Assembly: GCF_900120005.1 (NCBI RefSeq)
Contig: NZ_LT635451.1
Coordinates: 358,161 to 422,160 of the forward strand
From: Holdemania sp. Marseille-P2844
Lineage (GTDB): Bacteria > Bacillota_I > Bacilli_A > Erysipelotrichales > Erysipelotrichaceae
Reading direction: 5' to 3'
DNA: 64,000 nt
Within the stretch, counting starts at the first letter, position 1. Every line of letters begins with the position of its first letter. A program made the position numbers and the translations under genes. The notes below the pieces were generated by a model. That model did no database searches. It was not told where the DNA came from and saw nothing but the letters and a program-made list of their open reading frames with translations. Shown piece after piece: positions 24,758-32,596 of this stretch.

Positions 24758-25009
24758 TTAACCCTGCAGCCCCTGAGACTGACGTTCCATGTTTTCAACG
24801 ACGATATCATGAATCTCGCCCAGGCTGGCACAATATTCCAGCACCTTCCAAGGCGTATTGGTATGAAAGTGAATTTTGATCAATTCGTCGTAGCCGACGG
24901 CTAACAGACAATCGCCTTCGATATTCTCCGTGATGTAATCATGAATCGCATCTTCGGAAAGATGCTCGCCTTCAATTAAAAGCTGGGTGTCAAATTTAAA
25001 TTCCAACAT
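24758..25009 (-). CDS. Stand-alone FakA/DAK2 C-terminal-like domain protein
   Basis: An 83-residue protein. The text YCASLGEIHDIVVENMERQ, DCLLAVGYDELIKIHFHTNTPWKVLEY and the early FDTQLLIEG strongly resemble the C-terminal domain of FakA-type fatty acid kinases (DhaL-like proteins), where the corresponding stretch is of the type GDSLVVVGDD-lvKVHVHTn-PG-VLeyg. The kinase and middle domains are absent. The start at 25009 has AAGGAGA. It could regulate or complement a full FakA, but that is only inference. No partner lies nearby. Confidence 0.7.
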   Translation of the reverse strand: MLEFKFDTQLLIEGEHLSEDAIHDYITENIEGDCLLAVGYDELIKIHFHTNTPWKVLEYCASLGEIHDIVVENMERQSQGLQG

Positions 25010-25109
25010 AACATTCTCCTTCGCCTGTTTTGGCGTTAATCTTATTTTACTCTGATTGGGAAGTCCGGGCAATCGTTCTGCAGAAGAAAGAAAAGAAGAA
25101 AAATAAGAA

Positions 25110-25138
25110 TTGACAAGGATAGAAGGTACCTCTATAAT
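25110..25138 (+). promoter_or_regulatory. Sigma-A-type promoter of the sdpR-sdpI-ABC operon
   Basis: TTGACA (25110-25115), a 17-base spacer and TATAAT (25133-25138): a near-ideal promoter. Confidence 0.92.
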
Positions 25139-25140
25139 AC

Positions 25141-25160
25141 ATTTAGATAATTATCTAAAT
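25141..25160 (+). promoter_or_regulatory. Operator palindrome, likely for SdpR
   Basis: ATTTAGATAA-TTATCTAAAT, a perfect palindrome with 10-base arms starting three bases after the -10 box. ArsR-type repressors bind such sites. Confidence 0.8.
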
Positions 25161-25177
25161 GAATGGAGGAGTGAGAA

Positions 25178-25456
25178 GTGGGGATGCAGGAGACCTTTAA
25201 AGCTTTATCCGATCCCACACGACGTGAGATTCTGGAGCTGTTAAAGGAGAAACGGCTGACCGCGGGTGAAATCGCCTCGCATTTTCAGATGACCAACGCG
25301 ACGGTATCGCATCATCTGGCAGTGCTGCGGAAGGCGGATCTGATCAGCGATGACCGTGACGGCAAGTTCATCTATTATGAATTGAACATGAGCGTGTTTT
25401 CTGAAGTGCTGGGCTGGGCCTTAGGGTTCATCAAGGAAAAAGAGAGTGGGGATTGA
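25178..25456 (+). CDS. sdpR: ArsR-family autorepressor (SdpR-like)
   Basis: A 92-residue winged-helix repressor beginning MGMQETFKALSDPTRREIL, with HTH LTAGEIASHFQMTNATVSHHLAVLRKADLIS and wing DDRDGKFIYYELN. No metal-binding Cys box is present, as in SdpR. In Bacillus, SdpR represses its own operon and is held at the membrane by SdpI when toxin is bound. The GTG at 25178 is placed 7 bases after AGGAG; an ATG at 25184 would be too far. It overlaps sdpI by 11 bases and has its palindrome at the promoter. Confidence 0.88.
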   Translation: MGMQETFKALSDPTRREILELLKEKRLTAGEIASHFQMTNATVSHHLAVLRKADLISDDRDGKFIYYELNMSVFSEVLGWALGFIKEKESGD

Positions 25457-26105
25457 GTTGAAAGCGTTCTTTAATTGGAAATTGTTAATTCTTCCGGCGC
25501 TGGCAGTCGTGATCACTTTGATCGTGTGGCCTGCTTTGCCGGAGATAATCCCGACGCATTTTGACGTTCAGGGACTGGCGGACGATACAGGTCCGAAAAT
25601 CATGATCTGGATTTTCCCGGCGATGCTGTTTCTGCTTCCGGCACTCATGATGATTTCGCCGATGATTGATCCGCGGCGGCGTAATTACGAGAAATTTAAA
25701 AAGTCCTACGGCGTTATCCTGGGCGTGACGGAAGTCTTTCTGTTTTTGATGTACGGCTGGATTTTAGGTCAGATCTTCGGCGTTGCGTTCATTAATGGCG
25801 AATATCTGCTGCCGGTGATGACCGGTTTGATGTTTTTGGCGCTGGGCAACGTCATGCCGAAAATCAGGCAGAACTATCTGGTCGGCGTGAAGACGATCTG
25901 GAGTTTCGACGATCCCGATAACTGGAATAAAACCCAGCGCTTCGGTGGGTATTGCTTCTGCGTGGTGGGCGTACTGCTTCTGCTGAGCTGTTTTGCGCCG
26001 CTGGCCTGGCGGACGGCGGTCATCTTGATTTTGATTTTTACCGCGGCGCTGCTGCCGATGGGTTATTCCTGGCTGTTGTTCAGGAAAAAGGAAAAGGAGA
26101 AGTAA
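25446..26105 (+). CDS. sdpI: SdpI-family membrane protein
   Basis: A 219-residue membrane protein with six hydrophobic helices. The DUF1648 start is WPALPEIIPTHFDVQGLADD, and the SdpI hallmark is NVMPKIRQNYLVGVKTIWSFDDPDNWNKTQRFGG. In Bacillus, SdpI protects against the SdpC toxin and also sequesters SdpR. Here no toxin gene is seen next to it; an ABC transporter follows instead. Start GTG 25446 is inside the end of sdpR, so translation is coupled. Confidence 0.9.
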   Translation: MGIELKAFFNWKLLILPALAVVITLIVWPALPEIIPTHFDVQGLADDTGPKIMIWIFPAMLFLLPALMMISPMIDPRRRNYEKFKKSYGVILGVTEVFLFLMYGWILGQIFGVAFINGEYLLPVMTGLMFLALGNVMPKIRQNYLVGVKTIWSFDDPDNWNKTQRFGGYCFCVVGVLLLLSCFAPLAWRTAVILILIFTAALLPMGYSWLLFRKKEKEK

Positions 26106-26106
26106 A

Positions 26107-26817
26107 ATGCTGGAAATAAAAGGCTTAGTGAAGCGCTATGGCGCCAAGGCGGCGGTGGATCATCTCGATCTGACGTGCGAAAACGGCGAGATCTTCGGAT
26201 TCATCGGTCCCAACGGCGCAGGCAAAACAACGACAATCAAATCGGTCGTCGGGATTCTGGACTTCGACGAGGGCGAAATTTGGATCGACGGGCATTCGAT
26301 CCGTCAGGAACCGCTAGTATGCAAACAGAATCTCGCATATATCCCGGATAATCCGGATCTCTACGATATCATGCGCGGAGATGAATATCTCAACTTCGTG
26401 GCCGACATCTATCAGATTGACAAAGAAACCCGGACGAAGCGGATCCGGAAATATGCGGCATTGTTTGAGCTGGAAGGGGCGTTGGCGATGCCCATCAGCA
26501 GTTATTCGCATGGCATGAAGCAGAAGCTGGCTTTGATCAGCGCATTCTTGCATGAACCAAGACTGCTGGTATTGGACGAGCCGTTTGTCGGTCTGGATCC
26601 GAAAGCTTCCTTCTTATTGAAAAAACTGATGCGCGAGCATTGCGACCGCGGTAATACGATCTTTTTCTCGACGCATGTGCTGGAAGTCGCGCAGAAGCTT
26701 TGCGATCATGTCGGGATCTTAAAAGATGGACGTCTGGCGGCGCTGGGTACGATGGAGGAAGTCACGGGCAACCAGTCGCTGGAACAGGTGTTCCTGGAGC
26801 TGGCCGATCATGAATAG
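26107..26817 (+). CDS. ABC transporter ATP-binding protein
   Basis: A 236-residue nucleotide-binding subunit: Walker A GPNGAGKTT, signature region SSYSHGMKQKLALI, Walker B with catalytic Glu LLVLDEPFVGLD, and H-loop FFSTHVLEVAQ. It follows sdpI by one base and overlaps the permease gene by 8 bases, so the four genes from sdpR to the permease form one unit under the SdpR operator. Probably exports a peptide or lipid, perhaps helping immunity. Confidence 0.93.
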   Translation: MLEIKGLVKRYGAKAAVDHLDLTCENGEIFGFIGPNGAGKTTTIKSVVGILDFDEGEIWIDGHSIRQEPLVCKQNLAYIPDNPDLYDIMRGDEYLNFVADIYQIDKETRTKRIRKYAALFELEGALAMPISSYSHGMKQKLALISAFLHEPRLLVLDEPFVGLDPKASFLLKKLMREHCDRGNTIFFSTHVLEVAQKLCDHVGILKDGRLAALGTMEEVTGNQSLEQVFLELADHE

Positions 26818-28402
26818 AACGTTTGTCCTGATCCGGCTTTCGCTGAAGCAGCTGATCTGGCAGATGGCCCGCACCTTCGGCGGCCGGAAGAAATTCAGTT
26901 CCCTGCTGGTGCTTTTGGCGGCGGCGATGCTGATCGGATTGTCGGGCTTATACAGCTGGGCGATGATCGAAAGTGTGCCGACGGAACTGAACATGCTGAT
27001 CCCGCTGTCGATGCTGAGCGCAGCGTTCGGGTTGATTCTGGTTTTTGGTTTCTATCACGCGCAAGGGTATTTATTTGACTTTCAGGATTATGATCTGTTG
27101 GCAAGCATGCCGCTGACGCGGCGTCAGATCCTGATGTCCAAACTGGTCGCTTTAGTTGCGATGATGCTGATCTACAGCGCGTTTCTGACGCTGCCGATGA
27201 TGGCGCTGTTTCAGCTGCGCTATGCGATGCCCGCGACATTTCTGCTGTATGGACTGATCGGCCAGCTGTTTCTGCCGATCGTACCGATGAGTGTGGCGTG
27301 TCTGGCGGCGGTTGCCGTGCGTCTGATTTCCAGCCGTCTCAAACATCCGGTGCTGATCCGCAACGTGTTGTCGTTGGGAATGGTGATCGGCTTGATGACA
27401 GTCATGACGTTGTTTCAGGGACAGACCGGGCAGGCGCAGGACCTTGCCGCGCTGATTCAGCCGATTCAGACGTGGCTGGCTCCGGTGTACTGGCTGACGA
27501 TGGCGATGATCAACGGGAATCTCTTTGCGCTGCTGAAGCTGATCGGACTTTCTTCGCTGGTTCTGATTCTGTTTCTTGTTTTGATCGCGCCGATCTGGAA
27601 CGCGCTGAATCAGAAAGCGCGGACGACGCCGGTCAAAGCCGGTGGGAAGGTGAAGCTGGAGGCTTCTTCGATGAACGCGGCGCTGCTGCGCAAGGAGCTG
27701 CGGCGGTATTTCGGTTCGACATCGTTAGTGATGAACACGATGGTCGGCCCGGTGATGGTGGCGCTGTGCGCGGTGCTGCTGGTGGTGCAGAAGGATCTGA
27801 TGGTTCAGGTCATGCTGGAAAGCGGCGCTGATTTCGGCGCGTTTGCCGACCCGGTTGCGATGTTGCTTTTGGCGGCATGTCTGTTCTGCGCGATGATCTG
27901 TCCCATCACGGCGACTTCGATCTCGCTGGAAGGCAAAAACTTCTGGATTGTAAGATCGCTGCCAATTCCGGCAAACCGCTATCTGGGCGCGAAGCTGGCT
28001 TTGAACCTGCTGCTTAACGTGCCGGTCAGCTGGCTGAGCATTCTGATCTTAAGTTTTGTGTATCATTTTGCGCCAGTCACAACCTTGCTTTTATTGGCAC
28101 TGACCCTGTTGGCGGCGCTGTGCTCAGGTTTGTTCGGTTTGATCGTCAACCTGCACTTTCCGCGCTTTGATTATGATCGGGAAATCGTCGTGGTGAAGCA
28201 GAGTCTGAGCACGATGATCACCGTCTTTGCCGGAATGGGGTTCAGCTTTTTGATCATTGCCGCACTCTTGTTCTGGGCGCCGTTGGAGCCGGTTATGATG
28301 ATGGTGGTGATTGCATTGGGAATGACAGCTCTGGCAGCGGGCATGGGCTGCTATCTGTTCTGCCGGGGCGAATCGCTGCTGCGCCGATTATCCGGCGTGT
28401 AA
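26810..28402 (+). CDS. ABC transporter permease (large, multi-spanning)
   Basis: A 530-residue membrane protein with about 12 hydrophobic helices in two groups divided by a basic cytoplasmic loop (NALNQKARTTPVKAGGKVKLE) near its middle. The layout, including DYDLLASMPLTRRQILMSKL in the first half and LEGKNFWIVRSLPIPANRYLGAKL in the second, is that of the large permeases seen with stand-alone ATPases in Firmicutes. Its start ATG lies inside the ATPase gene; the open frame upstream of 26810 is only a shadow. No terminator is seen directly behind it. Confidence 0.87.
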   Translation: MNRTFVLIRLSLKQLIWQMARTFGGRKKFSSLLVLLAAAMLIGLSGLYSWAMIESVPTELNMLIPLSMLSAAFGLILVFGFYHAQGYLFDFQDYDLLASMPLTRRQILMSKLVALVAMMLIYSAFLTLPMMALFQLRYAMPATFLLYGLIGQLFLPIVPMSVACLAAVAVRLISSRLKHPVLIRNVLSLGMVIGLMTVMTLFQGQTGQAQDLAALIQPIQTWLAPVYWLTMAMINGNLFALLKLIGLSSLVLILFLVLIAPIWNALNQKARTTPVKAGGKVKLEASSMNAALLRKELRRYFGSTSLVMNTMVGPVMVALCAVLLVVQKDLMVQVMLESGADFGAFADPVAMLLLAACLFCAMICPITATSISLEGKNFWIVRSLPIPANRYLGAKLALNLLLNVPVSWLSILILSFVYHFAPVTTLLLLALTLLAALCSGLFGLIVNLHFPRFDYDREIVVVKQSLSTMITVFAGMGFSFLIIAALLFWAPLEPVMMMVVIALGMTALAAGMGCYLFCRGESLLRRLSGV

Positions 28403-28436
28403 TCCTGCCGAGATTCGAACTTTCTTCAGGCTAACT

Positions 28437-28465
28437 CTGGCAATTCTGGAAATCTCTGGTAAAAT
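28437..28465 (+). promoter_or_regulatory. Promoter of the rubrerythrin gene
   Basis: CTGGCA (28437-28442), a 17-base spacer and TAAAAT (28460-28465). A short inverted repeat, GCCAAC/GTTGGC (28509-28529), lies in the leader. Confidence 0.6.
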
Positions 28466-28553
28466 AGAGGATAGAGAGCAGCGCGTGTAAGCGGGCTGTC
28501 AACTCATTGCCAACTGTAAATCGGTTGGCCGCTAAAGAAAAGGAGAGATTAAC

Positions 28554-29093
28554 ATGAAAGATTTGAAAGGCACAAAGACTGAACAGAATCTGATGACCGC
28601 ATTCGCCGGTGAAAGCCAGGCCCGCAACAAGTATACCTACTATGCGTCCAAGGCGAAAAAGGATGGCTACGAGCAGATCGCGGCGTTGTTTGAAGATACG
28701 GCCAATAATGAAAAAGAACATGCGAAGCTGTGGTTTAAGCTGCTGCATGGCGGAATGCCTTCGACAGTTGACAATCTGAAAGACGCGGCAGCCGGTGAAA
28801 ATTACGAATGGACCGATATGTACGCGAAGATGGCGGAAGAAGCTCGCGAAGAAGGCTTTGACGCGATTGCCAAGACGATGGAAGGCGTCGCTGCGATCGA
28901 AAAGACGCATGAAGAACGGTATCTGAAGCTGTTGGCGAACATTGAAAGCGGCGAAGTTTTTGTCCGCAAAGGCGAACAGGTTTGGGAGTGCCGCAACTGC
29001 GGACATCTGCACATCGGCGAAAGCGCTCCGGAAGTCTGCCCGGTTTGTGCGCATCCGAAGAGCTACTTCATGCTGCGCCCGACCAACTATTAA
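28554..29093 (+). CDS. rbr: Rubrerythrin
   Basis: A 179-residue di-iron peroxidase that reduces H2O2 in the cytoplasm of anaerobes. The four-helix domain carries the metal-ligand motifs [32 protein letters not shown] and a late [11 protein letters not shown]. The C-terminal rubredoxin-like Fe(SCys)4 site is [12 protein letters not shown] plus [11 protein letters not shown]. Length is close to that of typical rubrerythrins (~190). A single-gene unit with AAAGGAGAG before the ATG and a terminator behind it that received an insertion sequence. Confidence 0.96.
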   Translation: MKDLKGTKTEQNLMTAFAGESQARNKYTYYASKAKKDGYEQIAALFEDTANNEKEHAKLWFKLLHGGMPSTVDNLKDAAAGENYEWTDMYAKMAEEAREEGFDAIAKTMEGVAAIEKTHEERYLKLLANIESGEVFVRKGEQVWECRNCGHLHIGESAPEVCPVCAHPKSYFMLRPTNY

Positions 29094-29110
29094 TTTTTGG
29101 GGTTAAAGCA

Positions 29111-29145
29111 AGCCATCCTCCTGTGCGGGGATGGTTTTTCTTTTC
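29111..29145 (+). terminator. Rubrerythrin terminator
   Basis: AGCCATCC pairs with GGATGGTT; the T-tract TTTTTCTTTTC ends in the 8-base target site of the insertion sequence. Confidence 0.85.
29138..29145. repeat. Target-site duplication, left copy
   Basis: TTCTTTTC, identical to 30636-30643 at the other end of the insertion sequence. Eight bases is the duplication length of the ISL3 family. Confidence 0.9.
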
Positions 29146-29199
29146 GGCTCTTTCAAAAATAGTGTTGGTGAGAGAAAAACCGAAACAAGAAAGACGCAG

Positions 29200-29228
29200 A
29201 TGAGTTCCAGAAATGGGACTCATTTTTA
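29200..29228 (+). terminator. Terminator inside the insertion sequence left end
   Basis: ATGAGTTCC pairs with GGGACTCAT (9 bp, one wobble) and is followed by TTTTT. Oriented to stop transcription entering from the left. Confidence 0.7.
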
Positions 29229-30512
29229 ATTGAGAAAATGGCAGGGAACTAAGGTGTTAGAAATAAGTAAAATGCGGGTCTTAAATTGAATGAAAGAACG
29301 ATAACCGAAAGCCAGGCGCTTGATGACCTTAATCAGATTATTCGTACCTTCAATCATGCCATTAGAAAATGAGTAAGTCAAGGCGTTGATCACTGCCTCT
29401 TTCCGTTCCACTAAGGACTGAATGGCGGTATTCATGGGCTTGGAGATCAAAGGATCGGGATTCAGACAAGCTTGGAGGAAGGCGTCAGGATCTTTCCGGT
29501 TGAGCGCGGTAAGGAGACTCTGATAGAGCTCATAAGTCGCCTTGAGCTCGGGATCCAGTTCAACTAAGAAGTGGACAATGTCAATTTCGCGCATCAGAGA
29601 TGGAAAGCAAACCCATTTTTTGAAGTCCTGATCATTCAGGTCATCTTCAAATTTAAGAAGGAGTTTCCAATAGCGTTTGAGCTTATTGTAATGAGGCTTA
29701 CTCTGATTCATGAAATTGACGCGGGTCTTATTGAGAGCGCGGCTGAGCAGCTGAACGATGTGGAAGCGGTCAAGAATGATCTTGGCGTGAGGGAAACAGT
29801 GGTGAACGACAGAGAAGTAAGGGGAATACATATCCATACAAACGGTTTTAACGGCTTCGCGGGCTTTCCTGGAATAGCTCATGAAATAGCGGATGAGAAC
29901 GGGCATTCTGCGATCAGGAAGGATATTGAGAATCTGACCGGATTCCGCGTTAAGAAAGAGAAAAGACATTGAAGCATCAACCCCTTTGACAGAGCGAAAC
30001 TCGTCAAAACAGAGATGAGGGGGAAGAAAATTCCGCTGGACTTTAAAATCCTGATAGAGCTGTTGAAGAAGGGAATTCACCGTAGCATGAGAAACAGAGT
30101 GACGGAAAGCGATATCTTTTTCAGAAGTCTTCATCTTGGCGTCGAGGGCAATGGAGAGACGAGTGTTATTGGAAATGAAACAATGAGGGAGAACGATGGA
30201 AGTCGAAGCAGTAAAAGTATGGCCGCAATGTTTACAAAGGAAGCGTTGTTTTTTGAGGCGGAGATAAGCGGGGCGGCGGGAAACGGAAGGCAGGGTGATG
30301 AGGGAGGATTTCGTACCATGTTTGATGATAGCCGAGCCGGGGTTGGAGGACCCGCAGAGAGGACAGGAAGAGGGAGGGTCATAAGAAAGCGAGCCGGAAA
30401 AGACAAGGGAGTCAACACCACGAATCGACTGAGAAGAGACACAATCCTCAGAGAAATGAAGATGAGGGTCTTTTAAATTGAGAACAGATACGATAGAATG
30501 AGTAATAGACAT
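29226..30512 (-). CDS. tnpA: ISL3-family transposase
   Basis: A 428-residue transposase. It has an N-terminal zinc-binding part (CPLCGSSN and FLCKHCGHTF) and an HTH region (ISNNTRLSIALDAKMKTSEKDIAF). The DDE catalytic core contains LCFDEFRS (first Asp), VCMDMYSPY (second Asp) and the late GMIEGTNNLIKVIKRLAFGYRSF (Glu), the ISL3 signature end. The reading frame is uninterrupted. AAGGAAAT precedes the ATG on the minus strand. It is probably active or only recently silent, given the exact target duplications. Confidence 0.96.
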   Translation of the reverse strand: MSITHSIVSVLNLKDPHLHFSEDCVSSQSIRGVDSLVFSGSLSYDPPSSCPLCGSSNPGSAIIKHGTKSSLITLPSVSRRPAYLRLKKQRFLCKHCGHTFTASTSIVLPHCFISNNTRLSIALDAKMKTSEKDIAFRHSVSHATVNSLLQQLYQDFKVQRNFLPPHLCFDEFRSVKGVDASMSFLFLNAESGQILNILPDRRMPVLIRYFMSYSRKAREAVKTVCMDMYSPYFSVVHHCFPHAKIILDRFHIVQLLSRALNKTRVNFMNQSKPHYNKLKRYWKLLLKFEDDLNDQDFKKWVCFPSLMREIDIVHFLVELDPELKATYELYQSLLTALNRKDPDAFLQACLNPDPLISKPMNTAIQSLVERKEAVINALTYSFSNGMIEGTNNLIKVIKRLAFGYRSFIQFKTRILLISNTLVPCHFLN

Positions 30513-30635
30513 AGTGAGATTTCCTTTCTGTAATTTGTGGTGATTTTATTGTAACGGAAATTCTTACCTATGTCTCTTTTTTTATGCTCAAGAAAAAAAG
30601 CGTTGGTTTCCACCAACACCAAAATTTATAGAACC

Positions 30636-30643
30636 TTCTTTTC
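30636..30643. repeat. Target-site duplication, right copy
   Basis: TTCTTTTC, identical to 29138-29145. Confidence 0.9.
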
Positions 30644-30657
30644 CTGTTGGAGGATCG

Positions 30658-30666
30658 TGCTATAAT
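30658..30666 (+). promoter_or_regulatory. Extended -10 promoter of ybaK
   Basis: TGC followed by TATAAT. The -35 position falls in the right target duplication, which restores the sequence present before insertion. Confidence 0.6.
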
Positions 30667-30703
30667 AAATCCGGAATTCATGAAATGGAAAGAGGAGTAA
30701 GCG

Positions 30704-31183
30704 ATGAAAGAAGTCAAGACGAACGCGATGCGGCTGTTAGACAAGCAGAAGCTTGCCTATCAGGTGCATACCTATCCGCACCACGATAAGGAAGCGGTCG
30801 ACGGGGTGAGCGTGGCGGCGATGCTGAACGAGGATCCGGCGCATGTTTTTAAGACGCTGATCACACAGGCGTCAAGCAAAGCCTGTTATGTATTTGTGAT
30901 TCCGGTGGCGGCGGAGCTGGATTTAAAAAAAGCCGCGAAGGCGGTCAATGAAAAGGCTGTCGAATTGATTCCTGTTAAAAATCTGCTGGGTGTCAGCGGG
31001 TATATCCGCGGTGGCTGCAGCCCGATTGGCATGAAAAAGTTGTTTCCAACGGTGATTCACTCATCGGCTTTGGATTATGAAACGATTCTCTTCAGCGGCG
31101 GTCAGATCGGCACGCAGATTGAAATGGCGCCGCAGCTCTTAGCTGATTTGATTCATGCACGTTTTGAAGCGATTATCCGCTGA
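30704..31183 (+). CDS. ybaK: Cys-tRNA(Pro)/Cys-tRNA deacylase YbaK
   Basis: A 159-residue trans-editing enzyme that hydrolyses mischarged Cys-tRNA(Pro), removing cysteine put on by prolyl-tRNA synthetase. Typical family text is KTNAMRLLDKQKLAYQVHTYPH, AAMLNEDPAHVFKTLITQ with the catalytic-site Lys, VSGYIRGGCSPIGMKK and FSGGQIGTQIEM. Single gene with AAAGAGGAG ahead of the ATG and a bidirectional terminator after it. Confidence 0.94.
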   Translation: MKEVKTNAMRLLDKQKLAYQVHTYPHHDKEAVDGVSVAAMLNEDPAHVFKTLITQASSKACYVFVIPVAAELDLKKAAKAVNEKAVELIPVKNLLGVSGYIRGGCSPIGMKKLFPTVIHSSALDYETILFSGGQIGTQIEMAPQLLADLIHARFEAIIR

Positions 31184-31213
31184 TGACTGGCGTTGAAAAG
31201 GAGATTAGACAGA

Positions 31214-31264
31214 GAAAAAATCCTGAGGGCTGCTTTATGAAAGTCAGAATTCAGGATTTTTATT
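31214..31264. terminator. Bidirectional terminator between ybaK and the lipid kinase gene
   Basis: AAAAATCCTGA at the left and TCAGGATTTTT at the right form an 11-bp stem around a 24-base loop. T-runs end both strands. It overlaps the last codon of the convergent lipid kinase gene. Confidence 0.75.
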
Positions 31265-32162
31265 TAGCTTTTAACGGTGAAGCTTGCGGCACGATCAGCG
31301 GCAGCTTGTACGGTCCGGTCGTGATCCGCACATGATTGGAGGTAAAGCCCTCGCCGTCCGACTGCATTAAGATCGGCTTGTCGACATGAATCTCAATTTC
31401 AGAGGCTCGCAGCATTTTGCATTGCTTCAAATGGGTGTGCTTGCCTTGTTTGTATTTTGGCATCAGCCATAACGTTTCCCATAACGTCAGCGGTTCAATG
31501 ACGCAGACGTCGAATAAGCCGTCCTGAAGATCCGCCTGCGGCGCGGCGATAAAGCCATTGCCATAGCAGCTGCCGTTCATCACGGCGGCGATGATCGCTT
31601 TCTGCCGGATAGTCTCCGTTTTCGTTTTTAACACCAGTTCAAACGGCGCCGGCTTCAGCGCGCACAGGACCGCTGCCAGCCCGTAGACGGAAAACCGCGG
31701 GAGCGGGTAATTCTGATATAATTTGATTGCCAGATCGTTGACCCGTGCGTCTAAGCCCAGCGTCGTGCAGTTGTGGAAGCGCCAGTGATGACATTGCCCA
31801 AAGTCAACCTCCACCTGTTTGCCCTGAATGGTTTCGTGCAGCATCTGCGCAAAGGGAAGCTTGCGCCGGTCGATCATCCGGTAATAGTCATTCCCTGTGC
31901 CGCTGGGCAGGATGCCCATGCGCAATCCCTGCGGCAGACCGTTGAGCACTTCCCAGATCGTACCGTCGCCGCCGACCGCATAGACGATCGTTTCCGGATC
32001 CGGCTGGATTTCCGCCGCCAGCTTCTGAGCGTGTCCGGCGTATTCAGTCAGTCGGATTTCGCCGTCCAGATGATTCTGTTCGATTTCTTTTCGAATCGCG
32101 GCCGCAGCCCGTTTTCCGTCCCCTTTGCCGGAAGTCGGATTTACGATGAATATATGCTTCAT
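31260..32162 (-). CDS. Diacylglycerol kinase-family lipid kinase (YegS/DagK-like)
   Basis: A 300-residue ATP-dependent lipid kinase. The N-terminal catalytic domain shows HIFIVNPTSGKGDGKRAAA, VYAVGGDGTIWEVLNGL (the GGDGT loop) and MGILPSGTGNDYYRMI. The second, beta-rich domain shows VEVDFGQCHHWRFHNCTTLGLDARV and AAPQADLQDGLFDVCVIEPL. In Gram-positives such enzymes (DgkB) recycle diacylglycerol from lipoteichoic acid synthesis to phosphatidic acid at the inner face of the membrane; sphingoid or other lipids are alternatives. Confidence 0.92.
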   Translation of the reverse strand: MKHIFIVNPTSGKGDGKRAAAAIRKEIEQNHLDGEIRLTEYAGHAQKLAAEIQPDPETIVYAVGGDGTIWEVLNGLPQGLRMGILPSGTGNDYYRMIDRRKLPFAQMLHETIQGKQVEVDFGQCHHWRFHNCTTLGLDARVNDLAIKLYQNYPLPRFSVYGLAAVLCALKPAPFELVLKTKTETIRQKAIIAAVMNGSCYGNGFIAAPQADLQDGLFDVCVIEPLTLWETLWLMPKYKQGKHTHLKQCKMLRASEIEIHVDKPILMQSDGEGFTSNHVRITTGPYKLPLIVPQASPLKAK

Positions 32163-32239
32163 AAATACCCCTATCTAAAAAATACGATAATTCCTGAATT
32201 ATTTTACCATGGTTATTTCTTCCGGTCATCTCAATTTAA

Positions 32240-32267
32240 TTGAAACTTCAAAATATTATGCTATGAT
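32240..32267 (+). promoter_or_regulatory. Promoter of the 82-residue unknown gene
   Basis: TTGAAA (32240-32245), a 16-base spacer and TATGAT (32262-32267). Confidence 0.6.
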
Positions 32268-32290
32268 TGAATCAAAGGGTGGGAAATGAC

Positions 32291-32539
32291 ATGAAAGAAT
32301 CAATCCTGTTTGATTTTGCGACCGTGCAGGATTTGGAATCCTGCAAACAAATCGTAGCCCGGAAGCTTCAGGCCAGTCAGGTTGATTGCGATGATCTGGA
32401 AGATCTGACCAGAGACATTATGAAGCTTTCTTATTCCATCGGCGGATCCTACGATGTCAACATGATCGTCAGCGTGACGCAGTGTTATCTGGATCACCCG
32501 CAGCTCAGCAAAAAAATTAAAAAGAGAGTGGAAGCGTAA
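32291..32539 (+). CDS. Unknown small protein
   Basis: An 82-residue soluble, acidic protein that I do not recognise. It appears all-helical (FATVQDLESCKQIVARKLQAS, DDLEDLTRDIMKLSYSIGG, VTQCYLDHPQLSKKIKKRV). No signal peptide or membrane helix is present. It has its own promoter and a strong terminator, so it is a real gene. The ATG at 32291 is preferred over a TTG at 32267 that overlaps the -10 box. The neighbours give no hint of function. Confidence 0.7.
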   Translation: MKESILFDFATVQDLESCKQIVARKLQASQVDCDDLEDLTRDIMKLSYSIGGSYDVNMIVSVTQCYLDHPQLSKKIKKRVEA

Positions 32540-32541
32540 AG

Positions 32542-32585
32542 AAAAACCCCAGCCTGCGTCGGTATCCGCAGTATGGGGTTTTTTC
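32542..32585. terminator. Bidirectional terminator
   Basis: AAAAACCCCA at the left and TGGGGTTTTTT at the right around a GC-rich loop (CTGCG/CGCAG pairs inside). It serves both the small unknown gene and the convergent helicase gene. Confidence 0.88.
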
Positions 32586-32596
32586 ATGATTTAAAA

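Larger units (their letters stand above)
29146..30635 (-). mobile_element. ISL3-family insertion sequence, complete
   Basis: A 1490-base element holding one transposase gene on the minus strand. The ends are imperfect inverted repeats: left GGCTCTTTCAAAAATA then GTGTTGGTG, and right (minus strand) GGTTCTATAAATTTTG then GTGTTGGTG. The identical nine bases start exactly 17 positions in from both ends. Exact 8-base target duplications flank it, so it inserted recently. A + strand terminator at 29200-29228 guards the transposase against antisense transcription coming in from rubrerythrin. Confidence 0.95.

Noticed and set aside
29571-30476. Two + strand open frames opposite the ISL3 transposase
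   Set aside because: They are antisense shadows of the transposase gene; there is no family resemblance and codon use is that of the complementary strand.
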